Positions 1-9,145 of a DNA stretch of 64,000 bases are shown piece after piece. Every line of letters begins with the position of its first letter. The stretch's first letter is position 1. This DNA comes from JBFWWP01 sp050246115 (GTDB lineage Bacteria > Planctomycetota > UBA8108 > UBA1146 > JAJFFE01). The stretch lies in contig JBFWWP010000027.1 of NCBI GenBank assembly GCA_050246115.1, positions 15,179-79,178 of the forward strand, read 5' to 3'. The position numbers and the translations under genes are program-made. The notes below the pieces were generated by a model. That model did no database searches. It had not been told where the DNA came from and saw nothing but the letters and a program-made list of their open reading frames with translations.

Positions 1-11
1 GAGGAGAGACT

Positions 12-1049
12 ATGAAACGCATGCTCGATCTGCGACGGACCGTGGCCCCCTGGTCGATCGTCCTGGCGCTCGCCTCGGTGCCGCTCGGCGCCGCGGAACT
101 CGGGAGCGCGGCGCCCGCAATCCAAGTCAGCCAGTGGATTCAGGGAGGGGCGCCGGACCTCGTCGCTGGGCAGGCGCGCATGGTCTATTTCTGGAGTACG
201 ACGGACCGCCCGAGTCGCGAGGCGCTGGTGCCACTCGCGGCGCTCGAGAAGGAGCTGCGACCGCGTCTCCAAGTCGTTGCCATCAGTGACCAGGAGCCCG
301 GACCGGTGCGGCTGTACCTCGAGAAGTTCGTCAAGGGCATCGAATTCGCCGTCGCGATCGACGATGCCAAGAAGACCTTCAAGGGCTACGTCGAGGGCTT
401 TGGCGCCACCCAGGAGCCGGTGGCCTTCGTCGTCGATGGGGCGAGCCGGGTCGTCTGGTTCGGGGACCCCGAGGCAGCGCCCGAGGTCGTTCGCAAGGTG
501 CTCGACGGCAGTTTCGAAGCCGCGGCCGCTCAGGCGCGATCCGAGTATCAGAAACAGTCTCAGGCGCTCCTCTCCGAGTATTTCAACGGGGTCATGACGG
601 GCGCCCCAGCGGCGCAGGTCGAGCAGACGGTGGCGAAGATCTTCGCGACCGGAAAGAACTTCCCGGAGTGCCTGACCGCGTTGGCTCGCGGGATCTTGAT
701 CGTGCCCGGGCTGAAGGAGCGCGACTTCGCTACCGGGTTGCGCGCGGCCGCTCAGGCGCGCGACGCGCTGGGGCCGAAGGATTTTGATGCCAATATCTAC
801 TACGCCAAGATCCTCATCGAGTTGGGGCGGTTCACGGAGGCGGGCCAGGTCTTGAACGCCATGCAGGCGGTCGAGTTCACGAGCGACCAGCGACGGACGG
901 TATTGGCGGACATCGCCCGGTGCCGCGAGGCTGGCAAACCCGCGACGGCCCCGGCCGGCGGCGCCGAAGAGAAGCTCGGAGGGGACGGAAAGTCCGGCGC
1001 GCCCGCGCCACGGGGAACGGGCCCTACCTCCAAGCCCAGCGGCGGGTAG
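12..1049 (+). CDS. secreted thioredoxin-like protein lacking redox cysteines
   Basis: A 345-residue protein with an N-terminal signal peptide (hydrophobic stretch around residues 14-28). Residues about 30-170 resemble the TlpA/AhpC-like thioredoxin fold: a strand ending in VYFWSTTDRP sits where thioredoxins carry WCxxC, and a later segment (EPVAFVVDG) fits the cis-proline strand region. Both catalytic cysteines are replaced, so it is unlikely to act as a disulfide oxidoreductase and may be a structural or binding derivative. Residues 180-305 are helical and resemble TPR-like repeats; the tail is Gly/Pro/Ala-rich. A purine-rich ribosome site (gaggag) lies at the window edge just before the ATG. 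An upstream operon partner cannot be excluded because the window starts here. Confidence 0.7.
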   Translation: MKRMLDLRRTVAPWSIVLALASVPLGAAELGSAAPAIQVSQWIQGGAPDLVAGQARMVYFWSTTDRPSREALVPLAALEKELRPRLQVVAISDQEPGPVRLYLEKFVKGIEFAVAIDDAKKTFKGYVEGFGATQEPVAFVVDGASRVVWFGDPEAAPEVVRKVLDGSFEAAAAQARSEYQKQSQALLSEYFNGVMTGAPAAQVEQTVAKIFATGKNFPECLTALARGILIVPGLKERDFATGLRAAAQARDALGPKDFDANIYYAKILIELGRFTEAGQVLNAMQAVEFTSDQRRTVLADIARCREAGKPATAPAGGAEEKLGGDGKSGAPAPRGTGPTSKPSGG

Positions 1050-1378
1050 CCGCGGCCGAAGGAGGCGATCCGCGCCCGGAGCACGCGAGGCCGCGGACTC
1101 CCGGCTGAGGCCGTAACTCGACCCGGCCTGCTGGCTTCCGGGTGGGTGCGGGGCGGACGATCACCGCCGCGACCGGTGCATTCCCGCGCGAGAGGTTCTG
1201 GCCTTTTTGGCGGGCTGCCTAGGCAGTCCGGCGACCCTGCTATAATCGGGCCTGCGCGGATCGGTACAACCCCAGCGATCGGCTTCGGACGGGTGAAACA
1301 ACGGCGATCCCCGAGGAACTGCCCGTCGGACCGCTTCCCGCGGGGTCATGAACACGAGAACGGAAACGGAGACGCTCC
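1050..1378. other. intergenic region, no gene seen
   Basis: About 330 bases between the thioredoxin-like gene and the secreted dockerin protein. Short frames here have no plausible protein features. The only structure I can point to is the palindrome and -10-like hexamer listed separately. Confidence 0.5.
1215..1246 (+). promoter_or_regulatory. candidate promoter with 12-bp palindrome
   Basis: A perfect TATAAT hexamer lies at 1241-1246. It is preceded by the perfect 12-bp palindrome CTGCCTAGGCAG (1215-1226), in the position of a -35 region or operator. It would drive the secreted protein starting at 1379 with a 5' leader of about 125 nt. No good -35 hexamer is visible, so this is tentative. 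Confidence 0.3.
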
Positions 1379-2716
1379 ATGCCTCGGGCCACCTGGGTCT
1401 TGCTGATCGCCACCACTGTGGGCCTTGCGATCGGTCGTGGGGACGTTCTGGCCCAGACCGTAACCCTCCGCTTGCAAGCGGTCTCGCCGTCCGTGGCTCC
1501 TGGAGGCACCTTGCAGCTGGACGTGTTCCTCGACAACCCGTCGGGCTCGCCCATTGGCGGCTACCAGATCGCGGTCGCCTACCCTGCCAACCTGTTCGAG
1601 CTATCGGCGCCGCCGACGCTGATCCCCACCCAGTCCGTGCTCGGCAGCGTCTTCAGCTGGAACGCTCCCCTTCCCTTCGGCCTAGGGTTCGGAAGCTGCC
1701 CGCTGTGGGACGACGGAGCCGACCTGGACGTGATCGCCGCCATCGGCGTCGGTGGCCCGTTCACCGGCACCTCCGGCCACTTGTTTCGGTTGGAGTTCCA
1801 GTGCATCGGCGTGAGTGGCGACACCGGGTTGCTGCGGGTGAGCAACACCGACGTGGCGTGCACGGATTGGGCCGGGAGCTTCGCGGTCAACCCGCAGGGG
1901 GGGCAGGTAGCGACCCAACGCCAGAACGAGAGCGTCGTCGTCACCAGTTTGGCGCCGGTCACGAACGTCACGTGCTTCATCGAGACCGTGTCCGACAACG
2001 TGCAGCTCAACTGGTCCAATGGGGACGTCTATGACGAACTCCGCATTTATCGAGGAAGTACGGGGCAGTTGCTGACCACCTTGGTGGGGACGGCCACTTC
2101 CTTCGTCGATGCGCTGCCACCGCCGAGCCCTGAGAGCTACTTCTTGGTCGGTGTGGTGGCGTCGGTCGAGGCCCCTTGGGTCGGTTGCCTGCCAGCGCCC
2201 TTGGTGATCGTTCCCCCGGTCACGAACCTCGTGTGCGTGCCGAGCGCTGGTGTGGTGAACCTGACTTGGACCAACGCGGCGGCCTACAGTCAGATCGAGG
2301 TCTATCGCAATGGTGCGCTCGTGGGGACCTTGAGCGGGACCACGACGGCGTTCGATGACACGGGTGCCGGGGCCACCGGCATCGTCTCGTACTTCGTGAT
2401 CGGCTACGACGGCGTCCATCAGTCTCCCGGCGCGAACTGCCTCGTCAATCTGGACGGCGTTAGTTTCGTTCGCGGTGACGCGAATGGCGACCTGGCCGTA
2501 AACGTGAGCGACGTACAGGCGAGTCTGAGCTACATCTTCGGCCTCCCGAACAACGTCAGTTGCGCGAAGGCCGCGGACTTCACCGACGACGGCACCGTCG
2601 CACTGAACGACCCGGTCCAGTTGCTCACGTTCCTCTTCAGCGGCGGGGCTCCGCCCGTCGCCCCTTTCCCTCTGCCGGGTGTGGATCCCACTCCCGACGC
2701 GGTGCCCTGCTCCTGA
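1379..2716 (+). CDS. secreted protein with cohesin-like, Fn3-like and dockerin-like domains
   Basis: A 445-residue exported protein. After a signal peptide (residues 1-24) comes a cohesin-like beta domain (about 25-190, opening with VSPSVAPGGTLQLDVFLDN). Two fibronectin-III-like modules follow (about 195-270 and 280-355), each starting with a VTNL/VTNV strand. The C-terminus (about 362-445) is a dockerin-like pair of calcium loops: GDANGDLAVNVSD and then DFTDDGTVALND, ending in the proline-rich FP..GVDPTPDAVPC motif seen in the other secreted proteins here. The ATG at 1379 has a GGAG about ten bases upstream. Likely cell-surface or extracellular; the partner bound is unknown. Confidence 0.75.
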   Translation: MPRATWVLLIATTVGLAIGRGDVLAQTVTLRLQAVSPSVAPGGTLQLDVFLDNPSGSPIGGYQIAVAYPANLFELSAPPTLIPTQSVLGSVFSWNAPLPFGLGFGSCPLWDDGADLDVIAAIGVGGPFTGTSGHLFRLEFQCIGVSGDTGLLRVSNTDVACTDWAGSFAVNPQGGQVATQRQNESVVVTSLAPVTNVTCFIETVSDNVQLNWSNGDVYDELRIYRGSTGQLLTTLVGTATSFVDALPPPSPESYFLVGVVASVEAPWVGCLPAPLVIVPPVTNLVCVPSAGVVNLTWTNAAAYSQIEVYRNGALVGTLSGTTTAFDDTGAGATGIVSYFVIGYDGVHQSPGANCLVNLDGVSFVRGDANGDLAVNVSDVQASLSYIFGLPNNVSCAKAADFTDDGTVALNDPVQLLTFLFSGGAPPVAPFPLPGVDPTPDAVPCS

Positions 2717-2897
2717 ACGGGCGCAATCGGTCCGAGGATCGACGTTCGCCTGCGATGTGAGGAGAAAATGCCCGTCGCCGGACGTACGCGAGCTCGCAGG
2801 AGTGCCCGGGCCCGAAGCGCCATCGTCTCGCGAAGGGGGCCGGAGAACACACTCCAGGGCTCTTGCGCGTGGCTGCGACTTCTGGAACCATTCGGGC

Positions 2898-3896
2898 ATG
2901 AACAACTCAATTCCCAGGTCCTTCGGTCCGGTCGTCGGCGGGGCTCCGTCTCCGGGCCGCGTCGTCGTCGTTCTTGGCCTCCTCCTCCTCTTTGCGGCCT
3001 CCTGGACGAGCTACTACACGGTGCCCGCCGAGTCCGCTGGGGTCGTGCTTCGGTTTGGCCGTTTCATTCAGACCGTGTCTCCGGGTCTACACTTCAAGTT
3101 GCCGTTCGGGGTCGATCGCGTGACGCTGGTCCAGGTCCGGCGGCAGCAGAAGCAAGAGTTCGGCTTTGGTACCCACGGGGCCACGAATCCTTCGCAGCAC
3201 ACCGACCCCGCGGAACAGTTGCACGAGAAGTCCATGGTCACGGGCGACCTCAACGCTGCGTCCGTGGAGTGGGTCGTGCAGTTTCGCATCGAGCGACCGG
3301 AGCTGTACCTGTTCCGTGTGCGCAACGCGGACTACACCCTGCGCGATGCTTCGGAGAGTGTCATGCGCGAGGTCGTGGGGGATCGAACCGTCGATGAAGT
3401 GATCACCGTGGGGCGCCAGGAGATCGAGGTCGAATGCCTCCAGAAGTTGCAAGCGGTGGTCGCGAGCTACGAGATGGGGATTCGCATCGATCAAGTGCAG
3501 CTCAAGAATGTCAACCCGCCGGAGCGCGTTCAGGCCTCCTTCAACGAGGTCAACCAGTCCCAGCAGGAGCGGGAACGCGCGATCAACATCGCGAACGGCG
3601 AGTACAACAAGTCGATCCCCCGGGCCCGCGGTCAGGCCGCCCAGAAGATCAGCGCTGCGGAAGGCTATGCCACTCGGCGCATCAACGAGGCCGAGGGAGA
3701 TGTCGCAGCCTTTAGCGCGCTGTTCGCCGAGTACATCAAGGCCCCTGAGGTCACGCGACTACGGATCTACCTCGAGACCATGGCGAGCATTCTGCCCGCC
3801 GTGCGGAACAAGGTGATTCTGGATGAAGATGCCGCCGGTGTGCTACCGCTGCTCAATCTCGGCGAGAACCTGCCGGTTGGAAAGGCCTCGCGATGA
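2898..3896 (+). CDS. hflK: HflK, SPFH/band-7 membrane protease modulator subunit
   Basis: A 332-residue SPFH (stomatin/prohibitin/flotillin/HflK) protein. One membrane segment near residues 17-36 is followed by YYTVPAESAGVVLRFGRF, the usual opening of the SPFH domain; the coiled-coil region (about 215-285) includes ERERAINIANGEYNK and RARGQAAQKISAAEGYA, typical of HflK. The open frame extends upstream, but the ATG at 2898 puts the membrane helix at the N-terminus as in the family. The stop overlaps the hflC start by 4 nt (ATGA), so the two are co-translated. In E. coli HflK and HflC form a membrane complex around the FtsH protease; the same role is inferred here. Confidence 0.92.
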   Translation: MNNSIPRSFGPVVGGAPSPGRVVVVLGLLLLFAASWTSYYTVPAESAGVVLRFGRFIQTVSPGLHFKLPFGVDRVTLVQVRRQQKQEFGFGTHGATNPSQHTDPAEQLHEKSMVTGDLNAASVEWVVQFRIERPELYLFRVRNADYTLRDASESVMREVVGDRTVDEVITVGRQEIEVECLQKLQAVVASYEMGIRIDQVQLKNVNPPERVQASFNEVNQSQQERERAINIANGEYNKSIPRARGQAAQKISAAEGYATRRINEAEGDVAAFSALFAEYIKAPEVTRLRIYLETMASILPAVRNKVILDEDAAGVLPLLNLGENLPVGKASR

Positions 3897-4879
3897 AGCT
3901 CCCGGTGAAGATCCTGCTCGGCCTCGTTGCCGTCGGTGCTTTGGTGTTGGTTGGAGCGGCGTCGGGACTGTTCTACACGGTCGCCGAGACGGAACAGGTG
4001 ATCGTCACTCAGTTCGGCAAACCCGTGGGCGAGCCGATCACCGAAGCCGGCCTGCACTTCAAACTGCCGTTCGTGCAGGACGTCAATCGAATCGACAAGC
4101 GGATCCTCGAGTGGGACGGTCTGCGCACCGAGATGCCCACGAAGGACAAACTCTACATCTCGGTCGACACTTACGGGCGCTGGCGCATCACGGAGCCGCT
4201 CGAGTACTTCCGTCGTTTGCGGGACGAACGCAGCGCGCAGTCCCGGCTCGAGGACATTCTGGGGAGCGAAACGCGCAACGCAGTGGCCAAGCATGATTTG
4301 ATCGAGATCATCCGGACTACCAAGGAACGCCAACCGACCCGGAGCGGGACGCTCGAGGAACTGGCGGATAGCTCGGACTCGATCGGCGTGCTCCACGAGA
4401 TCACCAAAGGACGTCAGAAGATCGAGCAAGAGATCCTAGTGGCCGCCAAGGCCAAGCTCGCGGAGATCGGCATCGACCTGCTCGATATTCGGTTCAAGCG
4501 CATCAACTACAACCCCAGCGTCGTCGAGAAGATCTACGAGCGCATGATCTCGGAGCGGCAGCAGATCGCGTCGCTGTTTCGGTCCGAGGGGGAGGGCGAG
4601 GCGGCCAAGATCCTCGGCAAGAAGGAGCGCGACCTCGAGCAGATCGAGTCCGAGTCCTACAAGGCGGTGCAGCAACTGCAAGGCGCTGCCGACGCCAGGG
4701 CGACCGAGATCTATGCTGCGGCCTACAATCAAAGCGCGGCGGCGCGCGAACTCTACGAATTCATCGAGACCATGGAAACCTACAAGGCCGTCATCGGCGC
4801 CGACACCACGATTGTCGTGTCCACGAAGAGCGACCTGTTCCGCTTTCTCAAGCAGGCCACGGCGGGCGCCGGGAAGTGA
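3893..4879 (+). CDS. hflC: HflC, SPFH/band-7 membrane protease modulator subunit
   Basis: A 328-residue partner of HflK. It has an N-terminal membrane segment (residues 5-28), then FYTVAETEQVIVTQFGKPVG and GLHFKLPFVQDVNRIDKR, the conserved HflC start of the SPFH domain. The C-terminal half has the expected charged coiled coil (EGEGEAAKILGKKERDLEQI) and the segment ALYEF/ELYEFIETMETYKAVI before the end. Length matches the family. It starts inside the hflK stop (ATGA), giving an hflKC operon. Inferred to act at the inner membrane with HflK in controlling FtsH. Confidence 0.92.
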   Translation: MKLPVKILLGLVAVGALVLVGAASGLFYTVAETEQVIVTQFGKPVGEPITEAGLHFKLPFVQDVNRIDKRILEWDGLRTEMPTKDKLYISVDTYGRWRITEPLEYFRRLRDERSAQSRLEDILGSETRNAVAKHDLIEIIRTTKERQPTRSGTLEELADSSDSIGVLHEITKGRQKIEQEILVAAKAKLAEIGIDLLDIRFKRINYNPSVVEKIYERMISERQQIASLFRSEGEGEAAKILGKKERDLEQIESESYKAVQQLQGAADARATEIYAAAYNQSAAARELYEFIETMETYKAVIGADTTIVVSTKSDLFRFLKQATAGAGK

Positions 4880-4999
4880 CGCGCCCCACCCTTGGGGACG
4901 CGGCCTGGTAGCACGCTCAGCGCCGCGTCCACGATTCTGTCCCATCGTCTTCTCCGCCCAACGCACCAACGTGACGCATCCGCACGAGCCCACGCCCTT

Positions 5000-5075
5000 C
5001 CGCAAGCCCGGGCGCGCCCTGGGAGCGCGGACAGCTTGTCCGCATCTTGGCCTCGCGCCACGGAACGTCCGCGTT
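5000..5075. repeat. dispersed repeat, copy A
   Basis: The core GAGCGCGGACAGCTTGTCCG with its flanks is nearly identical to the units of the tandem array at 25643-26055. The following stretch, including CGCGC.CACGGAACG, matches the end of that array. The core contains the short inverted repeat GGACAG..CTGTCC, so it can fold. It lies between hflC and a methyltransferase gene. Confidence 0.7.
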
Positions 5076-5127
5076 CCACCCGGGCCCCACGCCTACCATC
5101 ACTGCTCGTGAATGCGCATGATTGGAG

Positions 5128-5160
5128 TCTAGGTCCTAGGTCCTAGGTCTAAGGCCTAGG
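5128..5160. repeat. short tandem repeat of TAGGTCC
   Basis: A run built on the 7-bp unit TAGGTCC, repeated with drift up to CCTAGG. It abuts the 3' end of the minus-strand methyltransferase gene. A similar run of TAGGACCA units sits at 26113-26139, also against the 3' end of a methyltransferase gene. Confidence 0.7.
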
Positions 5161-5812
5161 ACTCCCGCAAAGCCGCCGACGCCGCCGGGCCCAACGAGTT
5201 GCGTGCGGCCACCAGTACCGCCTCGTGTCGGCCTTCCACGAGCCAACCCTCCTCGGCGTGAAGGACGCGAAGTCCCGCGACACGCCCCCACTCGAGGAGC
5301 TCCCCTTCGTCGAGTAGGTGAACGGACGGGCGGGGGTGACGCTCTCGATTGCGCACGGTCGGATGGACCACGATCAGTCGTCCCGACTCCGAGAGGTTCT
5401 CGGCGAGGTGAAGCAGGAGCGGACGGCCGGCTACCGGTGGGTCGGCCAAGGAAGCCGAGCGCGGCGCGAGATAGTGAAAGGAGAGGATCACGTCCCAAGG
5501 GCCTGCGAGCCCCGCGAGCGTGTCGGGCGACTCGAGGTCGCCGCAGATCGTGCGGATGGAAACGCCCCGGAGCTGCGCTTCGCGGAGCGCGAGCGCGATC
5601 GCGACCTGCGAGACGTCGACGAGCGTGACATCGAGTCCGCGCTCCGCGAGCCAGAGGGAGTGCCGCCCGGTGCCGCCAGCGACGTCGAGTGCGCGGGCCG
5701 GCGGCGCCGGCAGATGGTCTGACAGCGAAGTCAGAATGCGGGAGGGCTCACGGGGGAAGAACCCGCGCTCGGCATGCCGTTGGTTCCAGCGCTCTCGCTC
5801 CGCGTCTGACAT
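5156..5812 (-). CDS. class I SAM-dependent methyltransferase (TehB-like)
   Basis: A 218-residue methyltransferase. Motif I is clear at about residues 40-56 (RALDVAGGTGRHSLWLAERG), followed by the acidic ribose-binding position in VTLVDVSQVA and the motif with D in ICGDLESPD. The N-terminus (ERERWNQRHAERG) is typical of TehB/thiopurine-type small methyltransferases. The substrate cannot be told from sequence. It is divergent from the BFD-like gene with only 16 bp between start codons, so the two promoters must overlap or sit within the genes. Confidence 0.78.
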   Translation of the reverse strand: MSDAERERWNQRHAERGFFPREPSRILTSLSDHLPAPPARALDVAGGTGRHSLWLAERGLDVTLVDVSQVAIALALREAQLRGVSIRTICGDLESPDTLAGLAGPWDVILSFHYLAPRSASLADPPVAGRPLLLHLAENLSESGRLIVVHPTVRNRERHPRPSVHLLDEGELLEWGRVAGLRVLHAEEGWLVEGRHEAVLVAARNSLGPAASAALRES

Positions 5813-5828
5813 CGGTTAGACTTCCCTC

Positions 5829-6263
5829 ATGGAGCCCGACGACACCCTGTGCTTCTGTTTCCACATTCCCCGCCTGAAGGTGGTGAACTACCTCAAGCGC
5901 GAACGGCCGCGTCGTGCTTCGCAGATCTCCGATTGCTTCGGCGCTGGATCTGCTTGTGGTTGGTGCATTCCCTATCTGGTACGTCTCCACGACGAGATCG
6001 TGGGCGACGCTGCGATTCGAAGCGGCGACATCACCCCAGCGGACTATGAGGCCCTACGCAAGCGGTATCTGCGCGACCTCAAGGAAGGAGTCCGCGAGAA
6101 GAACCGGATGGAGGGTCTGGAGGCGCGCCCGGCGGCCGACCCGTTGGGCGACTTCGATGACTTGGATGACTCGGACGACTTGGACGACGCTGGCGCCGAG
6201 GCAGACGGAACCGTCGCCGAGGAAGCTCCCGACGATGCCGGCGACGGCGAGTCCGGGTCGTGA
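5829..6263 (+). CDS. BFD-like [2Fe-2S]-binding protein with acidic tail
   Basis: A 144-residue protein whose first 50 residues fit the BFD-like [2Fe-2S] fold: C8-x-C10, then C43-x-x-C46 (ACGWC), with an additional C36. Family members include bacterioferritin-associated ferredoxin and domains of nitrite reductase and glycerol-3-phosphate dehydrogenase. Residues 95-144 are an unusual low-complexity Asp/Glu tail (FDDLDDSDDLDDAG). Function is probably electron transfer or metal sensing; no bacterioferritin gene is next to it. The tail is odd for the family and could bind a basic partner or cations. Confidence 0.72.
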   Translation: MEPDDTLCFCFHIPRLKVVNYLKRERPRRASQISDCFGAGSACGWCIPYLVRLHDEIVGDAAIRSGDITPADYEALRKRYLRDLKEGVREKNRMEGLEARPAADPLGDFDDLDDSDDLDDAGAEADGTVAEEAPDDAGDGESGS

Positions 6264-6279
6264 GACCGACCCGCGCGGG

Positions 6280-8481
6280 TCAACCGCACCCGAGCGCGTC
6301 GGGCGTGGGGTCGGTGTCCGCGGTCGGGAAGGGTGCTGGCGGAGGCGGGCCGGCCGCGAACAAGTAGCTCAGGAGCGCCACGCCGTCGACGAGGTTCAGG
6401 GTTCCGGAGTCGTCGACGTCGGCCGCGTCGAGGCACGTCAGGCCGGGCGTCAAGAAGAGGTGCTGCAACAGCACGATGACGTCCTGAAGGTTCAATCCGC
6501 CGCTGTCGTTCGTGTCGCCGCGCACGAACGGAACGCCGACGGTGCAAGCAACCGGGATCGCGCCACTCGTCGTGTTGAGCCCCTGCACCCTGTAGGTCTT
6601 GCGGCCGGGCGGGGCGCCGACGTCTATGTAGCTCACGGCATCGCCCGGCAGGCTCGCGATGAGCGTGTGATCCCGGTGAACGCGAAGCTCCGCGAACGGC
6701 GACGGGACCGCCCAGCTCAGTTCCACGTTGCTCTGCACTTCGAAGCACACGAGCTGGGTCACCGGCGGATCGGCGGCGAGGGCCGCCGCCGCGAGCAACG
6801 CGCCGGCGTTCAGGCGCCCCCAACCCATGTGCGGGTCCCAACCCGGAGTGTCTTCCGTGGGCAGGCCGACCAGGTCGTCACTGGTTTGCTCGAGCAGCGC
6901 TCGCACCTGGGTCGCCGGTAGCGTAGGAACGAGCGAGAGCAGCAGAGCGACGGCCCCCGCCACGTGTGGGCACGCGGCCGAAGTGCCCGAGAACGCGACG
7001 TAGTCCCCGGGGCCGAAACCCAGCGAGCCCGGCAAGTCGGTCGTCCATGAGATCGGACCGGGTGCCACGAGATCGATCTCCGGTCCGAAGTTGCTACCCC
7101 ACCAGTTCTGGCCGTCGCAGCTCGTGAAGCTCTTGCGCTCGTCGCACGGACTCGTCGCCCCGACCGCGATCACTTCCGGGTAGGCCGCTGGATACGCGAC
7201 CGCAGAGTTGGAGTTGCCGGTCGCGAAGAGCACCACGCAGCCCAGTCCGCCGCGTCCGGTGGTCTGCGCATAGGCGATGGCGTTCTGTTCCAGAGTGCTC
7301 GGGGGCGAACCTCCCCAGGAGCTGCTCAACACATCGGCTCCGTGGTCGGCGCTCCACGTGATGGCATCCACGACCCACGAAGTCTGCGTCCAGAAGGATG
7401 CATAACCCACCCGCACCGGGAGGATGCTCGAGCGCCAGCTCACTCCCGTCACGCCGAGGCCATTGTCGCCGGCGGCCGCTGCGATACCGGCGCACGTGGT
7501 GCCATGGGGATCGATGTCGAGTGCATTGCCAGCCAGGCCCGCGGGAGACGGTTGATCGGTAGAGTCGTGTCCCGGGAGCAGGTTGGGGGCGAGGTCTGGG
7601 TGGTCCACGTCTACGCCCTCGTCGATCAGCGCGATCACGATGTCGGGCGAGCCGGTCGTCCACTGCCATGCGGCGAGCGCTTCGATGTCGACGCCCGGGA
7701 TCCCATTCTGGCCGAGATTGCGAAGGGTCCATTGCGAGCCGAAGAGCGGGTCGTCGGGAACTCCGAACGGCGTCAACTGGAGCAGGAAGTTCGGTTGCGC
7801 CGCACGAACGCCGGGGAGCCGCGCGACCGCTCGGGCCAAGTCGAAAGCGCTCGCCGCCGCTCCGTGGAACCCGAACAAGGTCGTGCGGTGCAGGCTGGGG
7901 AAGTCGCGCAATCGGTCGAGGCGAACGCCTGCCAGCCCCGCGCGCGAAAGTTCGGGGTCGGCGTGCAGTGCCTCCGAGAACGTGGCGGGATCGAGAGTCG
8001 AGTCGAACTCCACCAGGATCTCGGGCAGAGGGATGAGCACGGCGTCGCCATAGCGAAAGACTGGGGCGGCGAACTCCAGATCAGCGCGGAGCCGCAGGCG
8101 TTCGCACAAGCGGAGGATCTCGGCTTCGGTCTGTCCCGCGGGCAGCGCCAACCACCACAGCCGCGCGCAGTCGGTGGCGGTTGGCTCGGTCGTCGAGTCG
8201 GCCCAGGACTCCTCGGCGACCGCCGCGCGCAGTGCGGGCTCGGGATCTGCCAAATCCCCCCGGACCCGCAGCGCGACGCGGCTCGGATCCAGGGACAGGC
8301 GAACGGCCTCGGACCCGTAGTCGTACGTCCACGACGGGAGTGCCTCGGCATCGACTGGACAGGCCGCGATGCCCAGGAGAAGGCTCCAGCTCAGGGAGCG
8401 CACCCACGCGAAGCGGAGAGCGCCGGGGCCCGGAAGGCGGCCGGCGCGAGGCGAGGCTAGCGGTTGCGTCATGGCCCCCAT
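6280..8481 (-). CDS. secreted subtilisin-like serine protease (S8) with dockerin-like C-terminus
   Basis: A 733-residue exported S8 peptidase. A long N-terminus carries a signal segment (residues about 28-45) and a pro-region to about 240. The catalytic triad is visible: Asp287 in ALIDEGVDVDHPD, His326 in DPHGTTCAG and Ser501 in SGTSAACPHVAG, with the oxyanion Asn in FATGNSNS. An Fn3-like module follows (about 575-640), then a dockerin-like pair (GDTNDSGGLNLQD and DVDDSGTLNLVD) ending in TDTDPTPDALGC. An in-frame ATG nine bases downstream is an alternative start. The shared C-terminal module suggests it is anchored or sorted like the other secreted proteins here. Confidence 0.88.
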   Translation of the reverse strand: MGAMTQPLASPRAGRLPGPGALRFAWVRSLSWSLLLGIAACPVDAEALPSWTYDYGSEAVRLSLDPSRVALRVRGDLADPEPALRAAVAEESWADSTTEPTATDCARLWWLALPAGQTEAEILRLCERLRLRADLEFAAPVFRYGDAVLIPLPEILVEFDSTLDPATFSEALHADPELSRAGLAGVRLDRLRDFPSLHRTTLFGFHGAAASAFDLARAVARLPGVRAAQPNFLLQLTPFGVPDDPLFGSQWTLRNLGQNGIPGVDIEALAAWQWTTGSPDIVIALIDEGVDVDHPDLAPNLLPGHDSTDQPSPAGLAGNALDIDPHGTTCAGIAAAAGDNGLGVTGVSWRSSILPVRVGYASFWTQTSWVVDAITWSADHGADVLSSSWGGSPPSTLEQNAIAYAQTTGRGGLGCVVLFATGNSNSAVAYPAAYPEVIAVGATSPCDERKSFTSCDGQNWWGSNFGPEIDLVAPGPISWTTDLPGSLGFGPGDYVAFSGTSAACPHVAGAVALLLSLVPTLPATQVRALLEQTSDDLVGLPTEDTPGWDPHMGWGRLNAGALLAAAALAADPPVTQLVCFEVQSNVELSWAVPSPFAELRVHRDHTLIASLPGDAVSYIDVGAPPGRKTYRVQGLNTTSGAIPVACTVGVPFVRGDTNDSGGLNLQDVIVLLQHLFLTPGLTCLDAADVDDSGTLNLVDGVALLSYLFAAGPPPPAPFPTADTDPTPDALGCG

Positions 8482-8791
8482 TTTACGGCGGGAAGCGACG
8501 CGGTGTAGTCCGGCTTGTCGCGAATCACGAGGGCCTGGCCGTCGCGTGGGCCGTAGGCCGGGTTACGGGCCCTCCGGCGCCAGTCGCCCCGCATACGGCG
8601 CCGGCCGGGGGCGGGAGATCAGCGGGCGGGAGATGGGGGGCTCGGCGCCAGGCCCTTGGCGGGCAAGCGCCTCCATCGAAGTACGCGACGGAACCAGGGC
8701 CTCACGAGTCGCTGCGACCGGGCTCCTGTGCGTGCGACGGACGGGCTGGGGCGCTCCCGAGACGGGCGATGCGACAAGGTGGCTCGAGGAA
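8482..8791. other. intergenic region, no gene seen
   Basis: About 310 bases between two minus-strand genes. Nearby GGCGGGAGAT repeats (around 8610-8635) are short. No RNA gene, terminator or conserved protein is visible. Confidence 0.4.
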
Positions 8792-9145
8792 CTACCGAGC
8801 CAGTCGCTCTTCGAGCACCTTGATCTTGCGGTCGAGTTCGTCGATCTGGATCTTCAGCTCGACGATGCGGTGCGGGTAGCGCGCGAGCGTCGTCGACTTG
8901 TCAGTGGCCTTGTCCTTGAGCTGTACGTTCATCTTCTCGGCAAGGTGCGCCAGTTCGGTGTGGAGCGCCTCCCGTTCCAAATGCAGTTCGTCGAGGTGCT
9001 GGCGCCAGCGCCGCTGTTCCTCGACGCGCTTCTTCTTGCCGAAGCCGAAGATGGCAACCCCCTTTCGGCGAACCAGACCGTGCCCTCGCCTCGAGCGAGC
9101 TGGGTCGTCGCCTTGTGCCGTTGATTCGTTGCCGCGAGGCTCCAC
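8792..9145 (-). CDS. small coiled-coil protein of unknown function
   Basis: Up to 117 residues. From about residue 36 onward it is highly charged and helical (VEEQRRWRQHLDELHLEREA, then HRIVELKIQIDELDRKIKVL), predicting one or two coiled coils. The first 30 residues look like non-coding sequence, so the true start is probably internal, but no ATG/GTG with a good ribosome site stands out. I do not recognise a family. It is followed by a gap and then the subtilisin gene on the same strand. Confidence 0.5.
   Translation of the reverse strand: MEPRGNESTAQGDDPARSRRGHGLVRRKGVAIFGFGKKKRVEEQRRWRQHLDELHLEREALHTELAHLAEKMNVQLKDKATDKSTTLARYPHRIVELKIQIDELDRKIKVLEERLAR

Noticed and set aside
1682..2905. 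A 407-residue minus-strand frame
   Set aside because: Antisense to the dockerin protein; Arg/His/Gly-rich shadow composition.
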